Source: JAGREO01 sp020446285 (lineage in GTDB: Bacteria > Pseudomonadota > Alphaproteobacteria > Geminicoccales > Geminicoccaceae). Taken from it: a stretch of 64,000 nucleotides of DNA. The notes beneath the pieces were generated by a model. The model saw only the letters and a list, made by a program, of their open reading frames with translations, searched no databases and had not been told where the DNA came from. How positions within the stretch are numbered: position 1 is the first letter of the stretch; each line of letters begins with the position of its first letter. The translations under genes and the position numbers were made by a program. This document shows, in pieces, positions 45,406 through 52,922 of the stretch. The stretch spans positions 62,001 to 126,000 of the forward strand of contig JAWKVP010000010.1 of the NCBI GenBank assembly GCA_041398005.1, read 5' to 3'.

Positions 45406-46027
45406 CGGCGAGCTTCTCCATCTTCTTTTCGGTCCATTTCCACAGCCGGGCGATCTCGTCGGCCCCCTTCCCTTCCGGCTCGAACTCGGCGACCGCGAGG
45501 CCGCCGCCCTGGGCGTCCTGGAAGGCGCTGCGGGTGACGATCGTCACCGGTGCCACGGGACCGAGCACGGAAAGGCCGTTCTGTGCCTCCTTGATGCGGA
45601 AGCCGCGCGGCGGTGTCTGGGTGAGAACGAAGGCCATGGGTTTCTGCAGGCGACGGATGGTCGCCACGGTCGAGGGCTGGGCCTTCATGTCGGCGGGTGT
45701 CGGGCGGCAGGGCACGATGCAGAAATCGCTCGCCCGCACCGCCGCCGCCACGCTCGGCTCATCGCGTCCGGGGGTGTCGATGAGGACCAGATCGAAGGAT
45801 TGCGCGCGGGCGATGCCGAGCGCCTGATCGAGTTCGCCCGCATCGACACGGGCGAGTTTCGGCCGCTCCGCCTCGCGATCCTGATACCAGGCCTCGGCGG
45901 TTCCCTGCGGGTCCATGTCGAGGACGAGCACGCGCCGCTTCGCCTGTTCGGCGGCCACCGCGAGATTGACGCAGAGCGTCGTCTTGCCGCTGCCGCCCTT
46001 TTGCGTGACGAATGTGAGAACCCGCAT
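45374..46027 (-). CDS. ParA-family partition ATPase
   Basis: 217 aa, Walker-type ATPase that segregates plasmids by ATP-driven binding to the nucleoid. The deviant Walker A is VTQKGGSGKTTLCVNLA at residues 8-24, with the signature Lys in KGGSGKTT. LVLIDTPGRDEP gives Walker B (Asp 84), and ASDFCIVPCRPTPADM follows. The size and lack of an N-terminal HTH match type Ib ParA, which pairs with a small RHH protein. The ATG at 46027 has GGGAG about 7 nt upstream. The upstream region contains a palindrome (46176-46195) and direct repeats. Confidence 0.9.
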   Translation of the reverse strand: MRVLTFVTQKGGSGKTTLCVNLAVAAEQAKRRVLVLDMDPQGTAEAWYQDREAERPKLARVDAGELDQALGIARAQSFDLVLIDTPGRDEPSVAAAVRASDFCIVPCRPTPADMKAQPSTVATIRRLQKPMAFVLTQTPPRGFRIKEAQNGLSVLGPVAPVTIVTRSAFQDAQGGGLAVAEFEPEGKGADEIARLWKWTEKKMEKLADEPTQQKNIA

Positions 46028-46159
46028 CGATCCGCTCCCTGTCGGTGCCGCCTCCCGGAAAGGCACGGGCGGCAGGCGTTCAGGCACGGGGCGAGTGTGC
46101 ACGAGGCGAAAGGCATGCTCCAAGCGCCAAGGCGGCCGCCGCCGGCGATCGGCCGACAT

Positions 46160-46217
46160 GGTTGCAGGCTTGCCACATTGCATGGTCATGCAATGACACG
46201 GTTACAGGCTTGCACGG
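46160..46217. promoter_or_regulatory. Palindrome and direct repeats upstream of parA (candidate operator or parS)
   Basis: CATTGCATG (46176-46184) and CATGCAATG (46187-46195) form a perfect 9-bp palindrome with a 2-bp centre. It is framed by direct repeats GGTTGCAGGCTTGC (46160-46173) and GGTTACAGGCTTGC (46200-46213), 40 bp apart. The location 130-190 bp before parA fits a centromere-like site or an operator for the ParA/RHH pair. Confidence 0.6.
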
Positions 46218-46236
46218 TTTCAACCCCGAAACCGGA

Positions 46237-47637
46237 TCAGCGGGAACGGGCGTCCATGAATGCGGCGAGATCGACGATCATCACCTGCCTGCAGCCATCG
46301 ACCACGCTGTTGACGATCACCGAGCGGCCGTCGCGGCTCCAGACCGGATGCGGGTCACTCCGCCGCGCGCGACGGTTCGCCGGACCGCAATCGAGCTGCA
46401 TGAGGTGATGCTCCTCGCCCGGTGCGAGGTCGATCAGGCGCAACGGTGCCCTGCCGTCCGGTTCGCCGAAGCCCTCGTTGAGATAGGCATCCGTAACCAG
46501 ATAGCGGCCCGTCGGATCGACGGAGGGATGACCGCTGCCGCGCCATGTGCCGAGGATTTCCATGCCGGCCTCGCCTGCCCCGGCGACATCGCGCAGGCGC
46601 ACGAAGCGCAACGTCCTTTCCCCCTCGGGAACGAGATTCATGAGCACCGTCCGTCCGTCAGGCATCCATCCCGGATGATGCCCGCCCCGGTCCCAGGAAC
46701 GATGGCCGAGAAGCTCGCGGATGTTCCGCCCCGCCGGATCGAGGGTCATGATCCGGCTGCGCACCGTACCCGGCCGGTCGATCAGATCGAGCGAACGCAC
46801 CACCTGGAAGATGCGTGTCCCGTCGCCGTTGATCTTGGTGTGGAAGAGGAGGTTGATGCCGGTCATGAGCAGATCGCGATCCGGCGATGCCTGCACGAGA
46901 TCGTGGATGCTGGCGAGCAGCTCCACGGCACCGCTTTCGAGATCGGTGCGCCAGATCCCCTCCTCGCGCGAGGCACCGGGGCGAAGCGAGCGCCGGCCGG
47001 TCAGCGCTTCGGGCACGCCATAGCCGTACTGCGTCCGGTTGATGAGATCGAGCGCCGGGCCGAGCATCCAGCCGCCGCAGGGCGAGATGGCATAGAACGG
47101 CGCGTCATAGGTCCGGGCGGTGCGCTCCTTGCGGTCGATCCGCACCCCCACCCCTCGCCCGCCGCGAAGCTCGTTGCAGAAGAGAAAGCGGTCGTCGGAT
47201 GGATGCCACTGGATGTTCGCACCGAGCTGCAGCGCCCAGCCACCGGTCCGGTAGACGGTTTCCACCGTGCCTTCACGAAGGTCGATGACGCGGATCTCCG
47301 CCCGGTCGCCCGGATACGGCCCGCGATGTTCGAAGGGCAGCCCGGTCACGGCGAGATAGCGCCCCGAGGGGCTCAGCGGCTGCACATCGAAGAAGGTGTG
47401 CATGCAGGGCTCGCCCGGCGGGGTCACGATCCGCGCCCGGACACCCTCAAGCGCCGGACCGGCTTCGCGAAAGGCGAAACGTGCCGGCTCGAACAGCGGC
47501 TTCGGCGCAGCGCTCCGTTCGAGCCCGACCGTACGCGCCAGTGCACCGATCCCCGAGCGCACTTCCTCCTCGCCATTCCTGACCCAGCGTTTCGCATGCC
47601 GCAAACGGTTCCGGATCACTCCGGCAAGAGACGACAT
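46237..47637 (-). CDS. TolB/oligogalacturonate-lyase-like beta-propeller protein
   Basis: 466 aa. No Sec signal is obvious. Repeated blade-like segments end in W, D or H patterns: LSPSGRYLAVTGLPFEHRG, IQWHPSDDRFLFCNE, HPGWMPDGRTVLMNLVPEGE, HPSVDPTGRYLVTDAYLN and HPVWSRDGRSVIVNSVVDG. The WSPDG-like spacing resembles TolB/OGL propellers. Many relatives have a His-rich site that coordinates metal in oligogalacturonate lyase, but I do not assign catalysis. Start ATG 47637 follows GGAGGCGAC. It is 39 bp after the stop of the Branch-type gene, so the two may be co-transcribed. Confidence 0.6.
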   Translation of the reverse strand: MSSLAGVIRNRLRHAKRWVRNGEEEVRSGIGALARTVGLERSAAPKPLFEPARFAFREAGPALEGVRARIVTPPGEPCMHTFFDVQPLSPSGRYLAVTGLPFEHRGPYPGDRAEIRVIDLREGTVETVYRTGGWALQLGANIQWHPSDDRFLFCNELRGGRGVGVRIDRKERTARTYDAPFYAISPCGGWMLGPALDLINRTQYGYGVPEALTGRRSLRPGASREEGIWRTDLESGAVELLASIHDLVQASPDRDLLMTGINLLFHTKINGDGTRIFQVVRSLDLIDRPGTVRSRIMTLDPAGRNIRELLGHRSWDRGGHHPGWMPDGRTVLMNLVPEGERTLRFVRLRDVAGAGEAGMEILGTWRGSGHPSVDPTGRYLVTDAYLNEGFGEPDGRAPLRLIDLAPGEEHHLMQLDCGPANRRARRSDPHPVWSRDGRSVIVNSVVDGCRQVMIVDLAAFMDARSR

Positions 47638-47676
47638 GTCGCCTCCCCCTTCCCTCTCGATGGTCAATCCATTGTG

Positions 47677-48540
47677 TCACGCCGCCGCGGTTTCCATCAC
47701 CGGAACGGCCGCACCGATACGCGCGGCAAGGCGTTCGAGAACCTCGCGATCGACGGTCTCGTCGACCTTGCGCACGAACCACTGGCGCGAGCTTTCAAGC
47801 TCATGCCATTGTGCCATGGTAAAGATATCAGGGCTTCCGCCTGTACCCGACCATGCCACCAGATGCCTGTAATCGTCTGCAAGCATACCCTTGAAAGGGC
47901 TTGCCATGATCAGGTTCTGGAAAAACAGCTCGTCCGGCGCCTGCACATGCCGGAAAAAGTCGAGATAGCGCCCGGTTTCCGGTGCATCGACCAGCCATTC
48001 GCAGAATTCACGGGTGATGACATGCCACCACGACCCCTTGTAGGCCATCGGCAGGTCGCGCGGCAGAGGCCGCGGCAAAGGCGTCTTCAGCAGCCTGTCG
48101 CCAAGCTCGAAACTCATCAGCCATGGCCGTCTGCGGACATTGAACGGCTGTTCGTCCAGCCTCAGCATGCGGATATGGTTGAGCCCCGGTTGCGCCCGCA
48201 GCCCGTCGAGAATGGCGTCCCGCGAGCATAGCGGATAATCCTGCATCGACAGGTTGATCATCCAGTCGAAACCGCCCTCGCGGCCGAGCAGATCGCGAAT
48301 GGCGCGCATCTCCGCGCGAACCAGCCCCATTCCCATCCAGATCACCCGCTCGCGCTCGATGAAGCGGACATTGGGATAGCCGGCCACCACCGCGCGCATC
48401 GCCGCGAACACATCGTTCGGGGTCCGCGCATCGACATGGATGGCGAAATGGTCGTCCTCGTGCCAGATGGCGTTCATGAGCCATTCGAACTGGCGCGGAA
48501 GCTTGTAACCGCTGATGGAGTACGCAAGACGCATGGTCAT
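47677..48540 (-). CDS. Branch-type beta-glycosyltransferase (GT14-like)
   Basis: 287 aa. Resembles the core-2/I-branching enzyme family (PF02485): MRLAYSISGYKLPRQFEWLM at the start, HFAIHVDARTPNDVFAAMRA, VRFIERERVIWMGMGLVRAE, DWMINLSMQDYPLCSRDAIL, then KGSWWHVITREFCEWLVD and APDELFFQNLIM. These are the landmark positions of GT14 enzymes that add branching sugars such as xylose or GlcNAc. A bacterial role in capsule branching is inferred. ATG 48540 is used; ATG 48534 is possible. Confidence 0.75.
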   Translation of the reverse strand: MTMRLAYSISGYKLPRQFEWLMNAIWHEDDHFAIHVDARTPNDVFAAMRAVVAGYPNVRFIERERVIWMGMGLVRAEMRAIRDLLGREGGFDWMINLSMQDYPLCSRDAILDGLRAQPGLNHIRMLRLDEQPFNVRRRPWLMSFELGDRLLKTPLPRPLPRDLPMAYKGSWWHVITREFCEWLVDAPETGRYLDFFRHVQAPDELFFQNLIMASPFKGMLADDYRHLVAWSGTGGSPDIFTMAQWHELESSRQWFVRKVDETVDREVLERLAARIGAAVPVMETAAA

Positions 48541-48602
48541 TCCGGATGGGCCTTCGCCAGACGTTTTCCGGACCTTTCTAGACCATGATCCTTTTTTTAC
48601 CG

Positions 48603-49100
48603 TTAACGCGGACCGCAGCCGGCCTGCCACAGCCCGCGAATCTCGCCCAGATAGATCGCAAGACCTTTCTGCGCCATGCCGGCGTCGATCGCATCGATCC
48701 TCATCCATCCAGCCCAGACGATCTCGCGATGATCCACCCGCGGCGCCACCGGCTCGTCGAGAACCGCCTCGAAGAAGCTGTTGGTGATCTCGCGACCGTC
48801 ACTGGTGAAATGAACATCCTGCAATGGTACAAGCCTGTCATCGTCTACGGTGATACCGACTTCCTCGTACAATTCCCTCATGGCGTTCTGGTGTGCTGTC
48901 TCGCCGGATCTGCGGCCGCCCGCCGGAAGCCCGAGGCCGGTCCTGTAGGATTCGCGCAGGACCAAAAGCTCGTCGCCGCAGCGAAGCGCCACCGTCGAGC
49001 CGGTGGCACGCCCGCCAAAGACCCGCCACCAGAGCCGTGCCAGCGGATAGCCAAGCCGATAGGCCTGTCGGTGCATGCAGTCGAGCCATCGCGATGTCAT
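48603..49100 (-). CDS. Nudix hydrolase
   Basis: 165 aa. Complete Nudix box GGRRSGETAHQNAMRELYEEVGI is spread over residues 61-83 (GX5EX7REUXEEXGU). It hydrolyses nucleoside diphosphates linked to another moiety. The N-terminal basic/hydrophobic stretch before residue 30 is unusual and may be a membrane-proximal helix (YPLARLWWRVFG). It lies 62 bp upstream of the Branch-type gene on the same strand, so a nucleotide-sugar or pathway-damage substrate is possible. Confidence 0.85.
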   Translation of the reverse strand: MTSRWLDCMHRQAYRLGYPLARLWWRVFGGRATGSTVALRCGDELLVLRESYRTGLGLPAGGRRSGETAHQNAMRELYEEVGITVDDDRLVPLQDVHFTSDGREITNSFFEAVLDEPVAPRVDHREIVWAGWMRIDAIDAGMAQKGLAIYLGEIRGLWQAGCGPR

Positions 49101-49338
49101 GCGCCTGTCACCTCACACAATGAAATTTTTACAGTATGAAACCATGATGCCATTTTTCATTCATACATTCACAATGTTATCACACGATGCGGCGCAGCCA
49201 TTAAAACTGCATCATGTCACAAGCTTGCAGGCTTGCAACGGCTTCATTGTTTCACCGTATCAGTCTGTCCATGTATCCAGCCGAAACGGCAAGCATGTGT
49301 CATGGTATCGCAAGCGTGAGTGACGCCACAGACAAATG

Positions 49339-50205
49339 TCATTCATCGGGGAGAGGGAGCCCGCCCGTATCGGCGGAACCGGTATCGGACGGGGAAAGGG
49401 GAGGGCGCGGATCCGCAGCGCCTGTACCCGTATTTCCGGCCATGCCGGACCTGGCCTTGGAACCGGACAGGTCAGACCGCAACTTCCGGAGAAACTCGCG
49501 ACCCTTGCGCTGTTCGTCGGTGATCCTGGGGTCCTGCAGGCCGTGAAGATCCGGATAGATCTGGTCGTCGCAGGGCCATGCAGTCGCAACCGCGCTGTCG
49601 GCGGCCTTCAGCGCCTCGGCGCGAATCCTCGGTATTGCTTCGAGCCCTTCGGCGAGTTCCTCGAGCGCCTCGGCGAAGCGATCGGGATAACGATCGGGGA
49701 GAAGGCGTCGGGCCACGCCCGGAGTTCCGTCGTGAACCTCGAGCCACCACCACTGCGCAATGTCCCTTGGTGTGTATTCGCTGAACTGCTGAAGACGCTG
49801 GAGAAACCTTCGGCGATGTTCCGGGGTTTCCGGATCGTTCAGTTCGTCCTTTCGGGTCGCCTTCGCCGAGGTGAGGGAAGGGGCCTTTTCCGCCTTGAGC
49901 GAGGCTCTGAGGATGGTGTTGACCACTGTCACATTGCCCTTTTCGAGACATTTTTCGATCGAGAGACGTTCGAGCGGAAGAATATGCTTCTCCCATTCCT
50001 CCGCCGATGAACCGAGACGCTTGCGTCGCTGCTTCACCGCCTCCCGCAGATCGCTGTCCGATTGGAGAAGTGCGCGGATCGTGGCGCTGTCGGTATCGAG
50101 TTCCACAGCCGCTTCGGCATGGCTCCGGCCGGTTGCGAGAAGTTCGAGCAGATGCCGGCGGTCGAGGGGAGGGGGGGAGCCTTGTGCTGTCGCTGTGGTT
50201 CTCAT
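49339..50205 (-). CDS. Hypothetical protein with HTH-like N-terminus
   Basis: 288 aa, not recognised. The N-terminal part reads like a helix-turn-helix (RRHLLELLATGRSHAEAAVEL, then DTDSATIRALLQSDSDLREA), as in some phage terminase small subunits or DNA-binding adaptors. The middle is helical and charged (EKHILPLERLSIEKCLEKGN). The C-terminal tail is Gly/Pro/Ser-rich (GNTGTGAADPRPPLSPSDTG). ATG 50205 is the natural start after the longer frame's poor leader, but no ribosome-binding site is clear. It lies near the replication origin, so a plasmid role is possible. Confidence 0.5.
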   Translation of the reverse strand: MRTTATAQGSPPPLDRRHLLELLATGRSHAEAAVELDTDSATIRALLQSDSDLREAVKQRRKRLGSSAEEWEKHILPLERLSIEKCLEKGNVTVVNTILRASLKAEKAPSLTSAKATRKDELNDPETPEHRRRFLQRLQQFSEYTPRDIAQWWWLEVHDGTPGVARRLLPDRYPDRFAEALEELAEGLEAIPRIRAEALKAADSAVATAWPCDDQIYPDLHGLQDPRITDEQRKGREFLRKLRSDLSGSKARSGMAGNTGTGAADPRPPLSPSDTGSADTGGLPLPDE

Positions 50206-50300
50206 ATAGTAGGTTCTAAATCCTATGATTGCTCCTGTCAAGTCCTTTGCCGGGAGCGCTTGCCGATCTCGCCCCGTTTCCCTGCCCGCACAGATGGTCC

Positions 50301-50337
50301 TTGTCTTTTGCAACGATTTCTCCAGACAGATCCGTAC
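50301..50337 (-). repeat. Decayed half-copy of the dispersed palindromic element
   Basis: TTGTCTTTTGCAACGATTTC followed by TCCAGACAGATCCGTA matches, with scattered changes, the left half of the element seen at 9557, 23762 and 52862. The right arm of the stem is absent, so this is a degenerate remnant. Confidence 0.6.
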
Positions 50338-50430
50338 CCGTACCGGGATGAAACCGGCACGGTGTTGCAACGTCATGCCATGACAAGCTTGCGCAACTGT
50401 CAGTGTATCATGGAAAAGGGGGATGCGCGG

Positions 50431-51279
50431 ATGATATCGGGAAAGGCCAGGCTTGCAGGGGTGATCGGCTGGCCCGTCGCCCATTCGCTCTCACCCCGGC
50501 TGCACAATCACTGGATGGAGCGGGCAGGCGTCGATGGCGTCTATGTGCCGCTCGCCATCGGCCCCGACATGCTGGCCGACGCGGTACGCCTTTTGCCACG
50601 CATCGGGTTTCGCGGCTTCAACGTCACGCTGCCGCACAAGACCGCGATGTTCGGACTGGTGGACAGGGTGGATCCCACGGCCGAACGGATGCGCGCGGTC
50701 AATACCGTGCTCGTCGACGATGAGGGGCGAACGGTCGGCCACAATACCGACGGTTACGGTTTTCTCGCGAACCTGCGCGAACATGCGCCGGACTGGCGGC
50801 CGGATGGCGGGCCGGCGGTCATTCTCGGAACGGGCGGTGCCGCGCGCGCCGTCGTCTCGGCCTTGATCGATGCGGGGCAGGGGGCGCTTCGTCTCGTCAA
50901 CCGGACCCGTGGCCGGGCCGAGGCGCTCGCCGCCGAAATCGCCGGCTGGAGCGATGCCGAAATCACGGTGGCGGACTGGGAGAGCCGGGCAGGGGCGCTC
51001 GAGGGGGCAGGGCTGTGCGTGCAGTGTTCGAGCCTCGGCATGGAGGGCCAGCCGGCGCTCGACATCGATCTTGCGGCCCTGCCGCCCGCCGCTCCGGTCG
51101 CCGATCTCGTCTATGTGCCCTTGGAAACGAGGCTGCTGCGTGCGGCACGCGCGCGCGGCAATCCGGTGGTCGACGGGCTCGGCATGCTCATTCACCAGGC
51201 CGTGCCCGGCTTTCGTCACTGGGGCGGCACGGAACCGGTGGTCGACGGGACCGTGCGCCGGCTCATGCTCGCGGGCTGA
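50431..51279 (+). CDS. aroE: Shikimate dehydrogenase
   Basis: Reduces 3-dehydroshikimate to shikimate with NADPH in the common aromatic amino-acid pathway. 282 aa, the usual AroE length. Shikimate-site residues are S19 and S21 in HSLSP, the catalytic pair K70 (NVTLPHK) and D107 (HNTDGYGF). The NADP loop is LGTGGAARA at 132-140, followed by LVNRTRGRAEAL; the C-terminus has DGLGMLIHQAVPGF. ATG 50431 is preferred because AGGGGG lies 8-12 nt before it and the residues match family starts. It overlaps the 3' end of the convergent wecG-like gene by 17 bp. A core metabolic gene on a plasmid-type replicon is unusual. Confidence 0.9.
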   Translation: MISGKARLAGVIGWPVAHSLSPRLHNHWMERAGVDGVYVPLAIGPDMLADAVRLLPRIGFRGFNVTLPHKTAMFGLVDRVDPTAERMRAVNTVLVDDEGRTVGHNTDGYGFLANLREHAPDWRPDGGPAVILGTGGAARAVVSALIDAGQGALRLVNRTRGRAEALAAEIAGWSDAEITVADWESRAGALEGAGLCVQCSSLGMEGQPALDIDLAALPPAAPVADLVYVPLETRLLRAARARGNPVVDGLGMLIHQAVPGFRHWGGTEPVVDGTVRRLMLAG

Positions 51280-52039
51280 CGCCGGAAAGCCCGGCCATGC
51301 CGAGCCTGCGCCTGAGCAGGCTGGAGAGGCTGAGGCGGATGAATGGCAGATATTCGATCGCATAACGGCGCCAGAGCCGCTTCGGCTCGCACCATATGCG
51401 CCACAGCCAGCGGATCTCCAGCCGGTCGACCCAGGCCGGATAATAGGTCTCCGCCGCAGCCAGCTGGTCGAGGAAGCCGCCGCAGGTGAAGGCGGCACCG
51501 GTGAAGCCGGCATCGCGCAGGGCGATGAGGAAGCGTTCCTGATGCGGTGCGCCCATGCCGCAGACGACGAGATCGGGTCTGGCGTCGATGATCGCCTGAA
51601 TGGCCTCTTCCCGGGGCTGGAAGCCGTCCAGAACGCCTTCAACCGAAATTCCGGGGTAGGAGGCCCGCATGCGCTCGACGGCCTTCAGGGCGACGCCCGG
51701 GGCCGCTCCGACGACGAACAGGCTGCGCTTCTCGGCATCGAGGGCGGAAAACAGCGGATGATAGAGCGAGGAGGCGTCGAAACTGAAACGGCCGGTCCGC
51801 ATGCCGAGCAGGCTGGTTGCCATCTTCGAGACGGCGATCCCGTCGGGCAGCACCATGTCCATCTCGTCGAGAAGGGCCGGATAGCGTTCGTCTCGGTGTC
51901 TGAGTGTCCAGGCATGCGGATTGACGAAGGTCGCGAGAAGGGGACCCTTGCCGAGCCAGCACTGGCGCATGGACGAGACGATCTCCGCGTCATCTTCGGA
52001 CACGGTCAGGGGCAGGCCGAGAAACCGGACCTTGCGCAT
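51263..52039 (-). CDS. WecG/TagA/CpsF family glycosyltransferase (GT26)
   Basis: 258 aa. GT26 enzymes transfer ManNAc-type or related sugars to a lipid-linked acceptor in surface polysaccharide assembly. Hallmarks: FVNPHAWTLRHRDERYP near the N-terminus, MVLPDGIAVSKMATSLLG, LFVVGAAPGVALKAVERMRA, PDLVVCGMGAPHQERFLIAL, AAFTCGGFLDQLAA and the C-terminal RLEIRWLWRIWCEPKRLWRR. It begins at ATG 52039, next to the origin region, and its stop overlaps the convergent aroE end. Confidence 0.9.
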   Translation of the reverse strand: MRKVRFLGLPLTVSEDDAEIVSSMRQCWLGKGPLLATFVNPHAWTLRHRDERYPALLDEMDMVLPDGIAVSKMATSLLGMRTGRFSFDASSLYHPLFSALDAEKRSLFVVGAAPGVALKAVERMRASYPGISVEGVLDGFQPREEAIQAIIDARPDLVVCGMGAPHQERFLIALRDAGFTGAAFTCGGFLDQLAAAETYYPAWVDRLEIRWLWRIWCEPKRLWRRYAIEYLPFIRLSLSSLLRRRLGMAGLSGVSPRA

Positions 52040-52113
52040 GGCGTTTCCTCACTCCGTCATCCCTTCCGGTTGCCCGGGGGATTTTCAATTCCCAGTTCAT
52101 GCCCCGGAAAAGC

Positions 52114-52141
52114 AGCCGGTGGAAGTGGTTATCCACCGGCT
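52114..52141. repeat. Hairpin with DnaA-box-like sequence
   Basis: AGCCGGTGGA (52114-52123) and TCCACCGGCT (52132-52141) are perfect 10-bp inverted arms. TTATCCACC at 52129-52137 spans loop and arm and differs by one base from the E. coli DnaA box TTATCCACA. Confidence 0.6.
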
Positions 52142-52287
52142 GTAAGTCCGAGGAGACGAGGATGTCCCCAATATGTCATGCAGGAGTGGAGCAAGTCGTT
52201 AAGATTGCTGGTTAATTTCAGTATCCGGATATGGTCTTCGACAGGAGAGGGGGTGTGCGGTTTCTTCTTGTGCCGGTGACGGAGGGG

Positions 52288-52296
52288 TTTTCCACA
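52288..52296 (+). promoter_or_regulatory. DnaA box (TTTTCCACA)
   Basis: Fits the relaxed consensus TTWTNCACA. It lies 25 bp before the paired 13-mers and 103 bp before the first iteron. Confidence 0.55.
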
Positions 52297-52320
52297 AGGC
52301 CGTTCGCGCGGCCGCAGGCC

Positions 52321-52354
52321 GTTAGAATGTTAGTTAATTCTGTTAGAACGTTAG
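52321..52354 (+). repeat. Paired A/T-rich 13-mers (candidate DNA-unwinding element)
   Basis: GTTAGAATGTTAG (52321-52333) and GTTAGAACGTTAG (52342-52354) differ at one base and are 21 bp apart, about two helical turns. They lie between the DnaA box and the iterons, as do the unwinding 13-mers of other origins. Confidence 0.6.
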
Positions 52355-52398
52355 GGGTTCGAATCCGCCTTTCGTATCAGGCATTTGCGGGCAATTTT

Positions 52399-52839
52399 GT
52401 GAATGATGTACCGAACATCCGTGAATGATGTACCGAATCGATGTGTGAACGATGTACCGAGTCGGTGTGAATGATGTACCGAATCCCCCCGGCTGCCGCC
52501 GCTTGCCGTCCGGGGCCTGTGGATTGTGAATGATGTACCGAATCGGGGCAGGGTCGACACCCGCCCTGTGCCGCCCTCAGCGCGTTCGAAACGGCGAAAT
52601 GTGAATGATGTACCGAGTCGAAACGGCGATTTGCGGCGCACAGCACCCCTGAAATGTGAATGATGTACCGAATGGCCTGATTTCCCCGTCAGCCTGCTGC
52701 CGGGAAGGGAAACCCGCATCTCCGCGAGGGGAAAATGTGAATGATGTACCGAGTCGAAAGCGGCCGATCCGGGCAAATGTGAATGATGTACCGAGTCGCG
52801 AATGGCCGTCCGGCGCAAGGAATGTGAATGATGTACCGA
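52399..52839 (+). repeat. Ten iterons of the replication origin
   Basis: Core GTGAATGATGTACCGA, often extended by RTCG, at 52399, 52421, 52445 (one base change, GTGAAC), 52467, 52526, 52601, 52656, 52737, 52779 and 52824. All are in the same orientation with irregular spacing of 22 to about 81 bp. Such iterons bind the replication initiator. An eleventh copy lies upstream of the rep gene. Confidence 0.9.
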
Positions 52840-52861
52840 GTCAGCCTTCCCCTTCCGTCCG

Positions 52862-52919
52862 GTGCATCGATCCAGACGGATCATACTGATCTGTCTGGAT
52901 AAATTGATGCAAAAACAAG
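52862..52919 (-). repeat. Dispersed palindromic 3'-end element, copy C
   Basis: Stem CCAGACGGATC (52872-52882) and GATCTGTCTGG (52888-52898) around ATACT, with outer TGCATC (52863-52868) / GATGCA (52906-52911) and the AAAAACAAGG tail as in copy A. It lies just beyond the stop codon of the leftward repA, in the same orientation as the other copies relative to their upstream gene. Confidence 0.85.
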
Positions 52920-52922
52920 GAG

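Larger units (their letters stand above)
52040..52922. other. Plasmid origin region (oriV)
   Basis: Nearly 900 bp without genes. It contains, from left to right: a 10-bp-arm hairpin with a DnaA-box-like TTATCCACC (52114-52141), an A/T-rich stretch, a consensus-type DnaA box TTTTCCACA (52288-52296), two 13-mers (52321-52354), ten iterons (52399-52839) and palindromic element copy C. The replication initiator gene follows immediately. Together these are the parts expected of an iteron-controlled origin. Confidence 0.8.

Noticed and set aside
52356..52366. GGTTCGAATCC, a tRNA T-loop-like string
   Set aside because: No acceptor stem, anticodon arm or CCA end could be placed around it; it lies in the A/T-rich origin segment.
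52399..52839. Possible CRISPR array from regular repeats
   Set aside because: The repeats are short (16-20 bp), spacing is irregular, and they adjoin a replication initiator; they are iterons.
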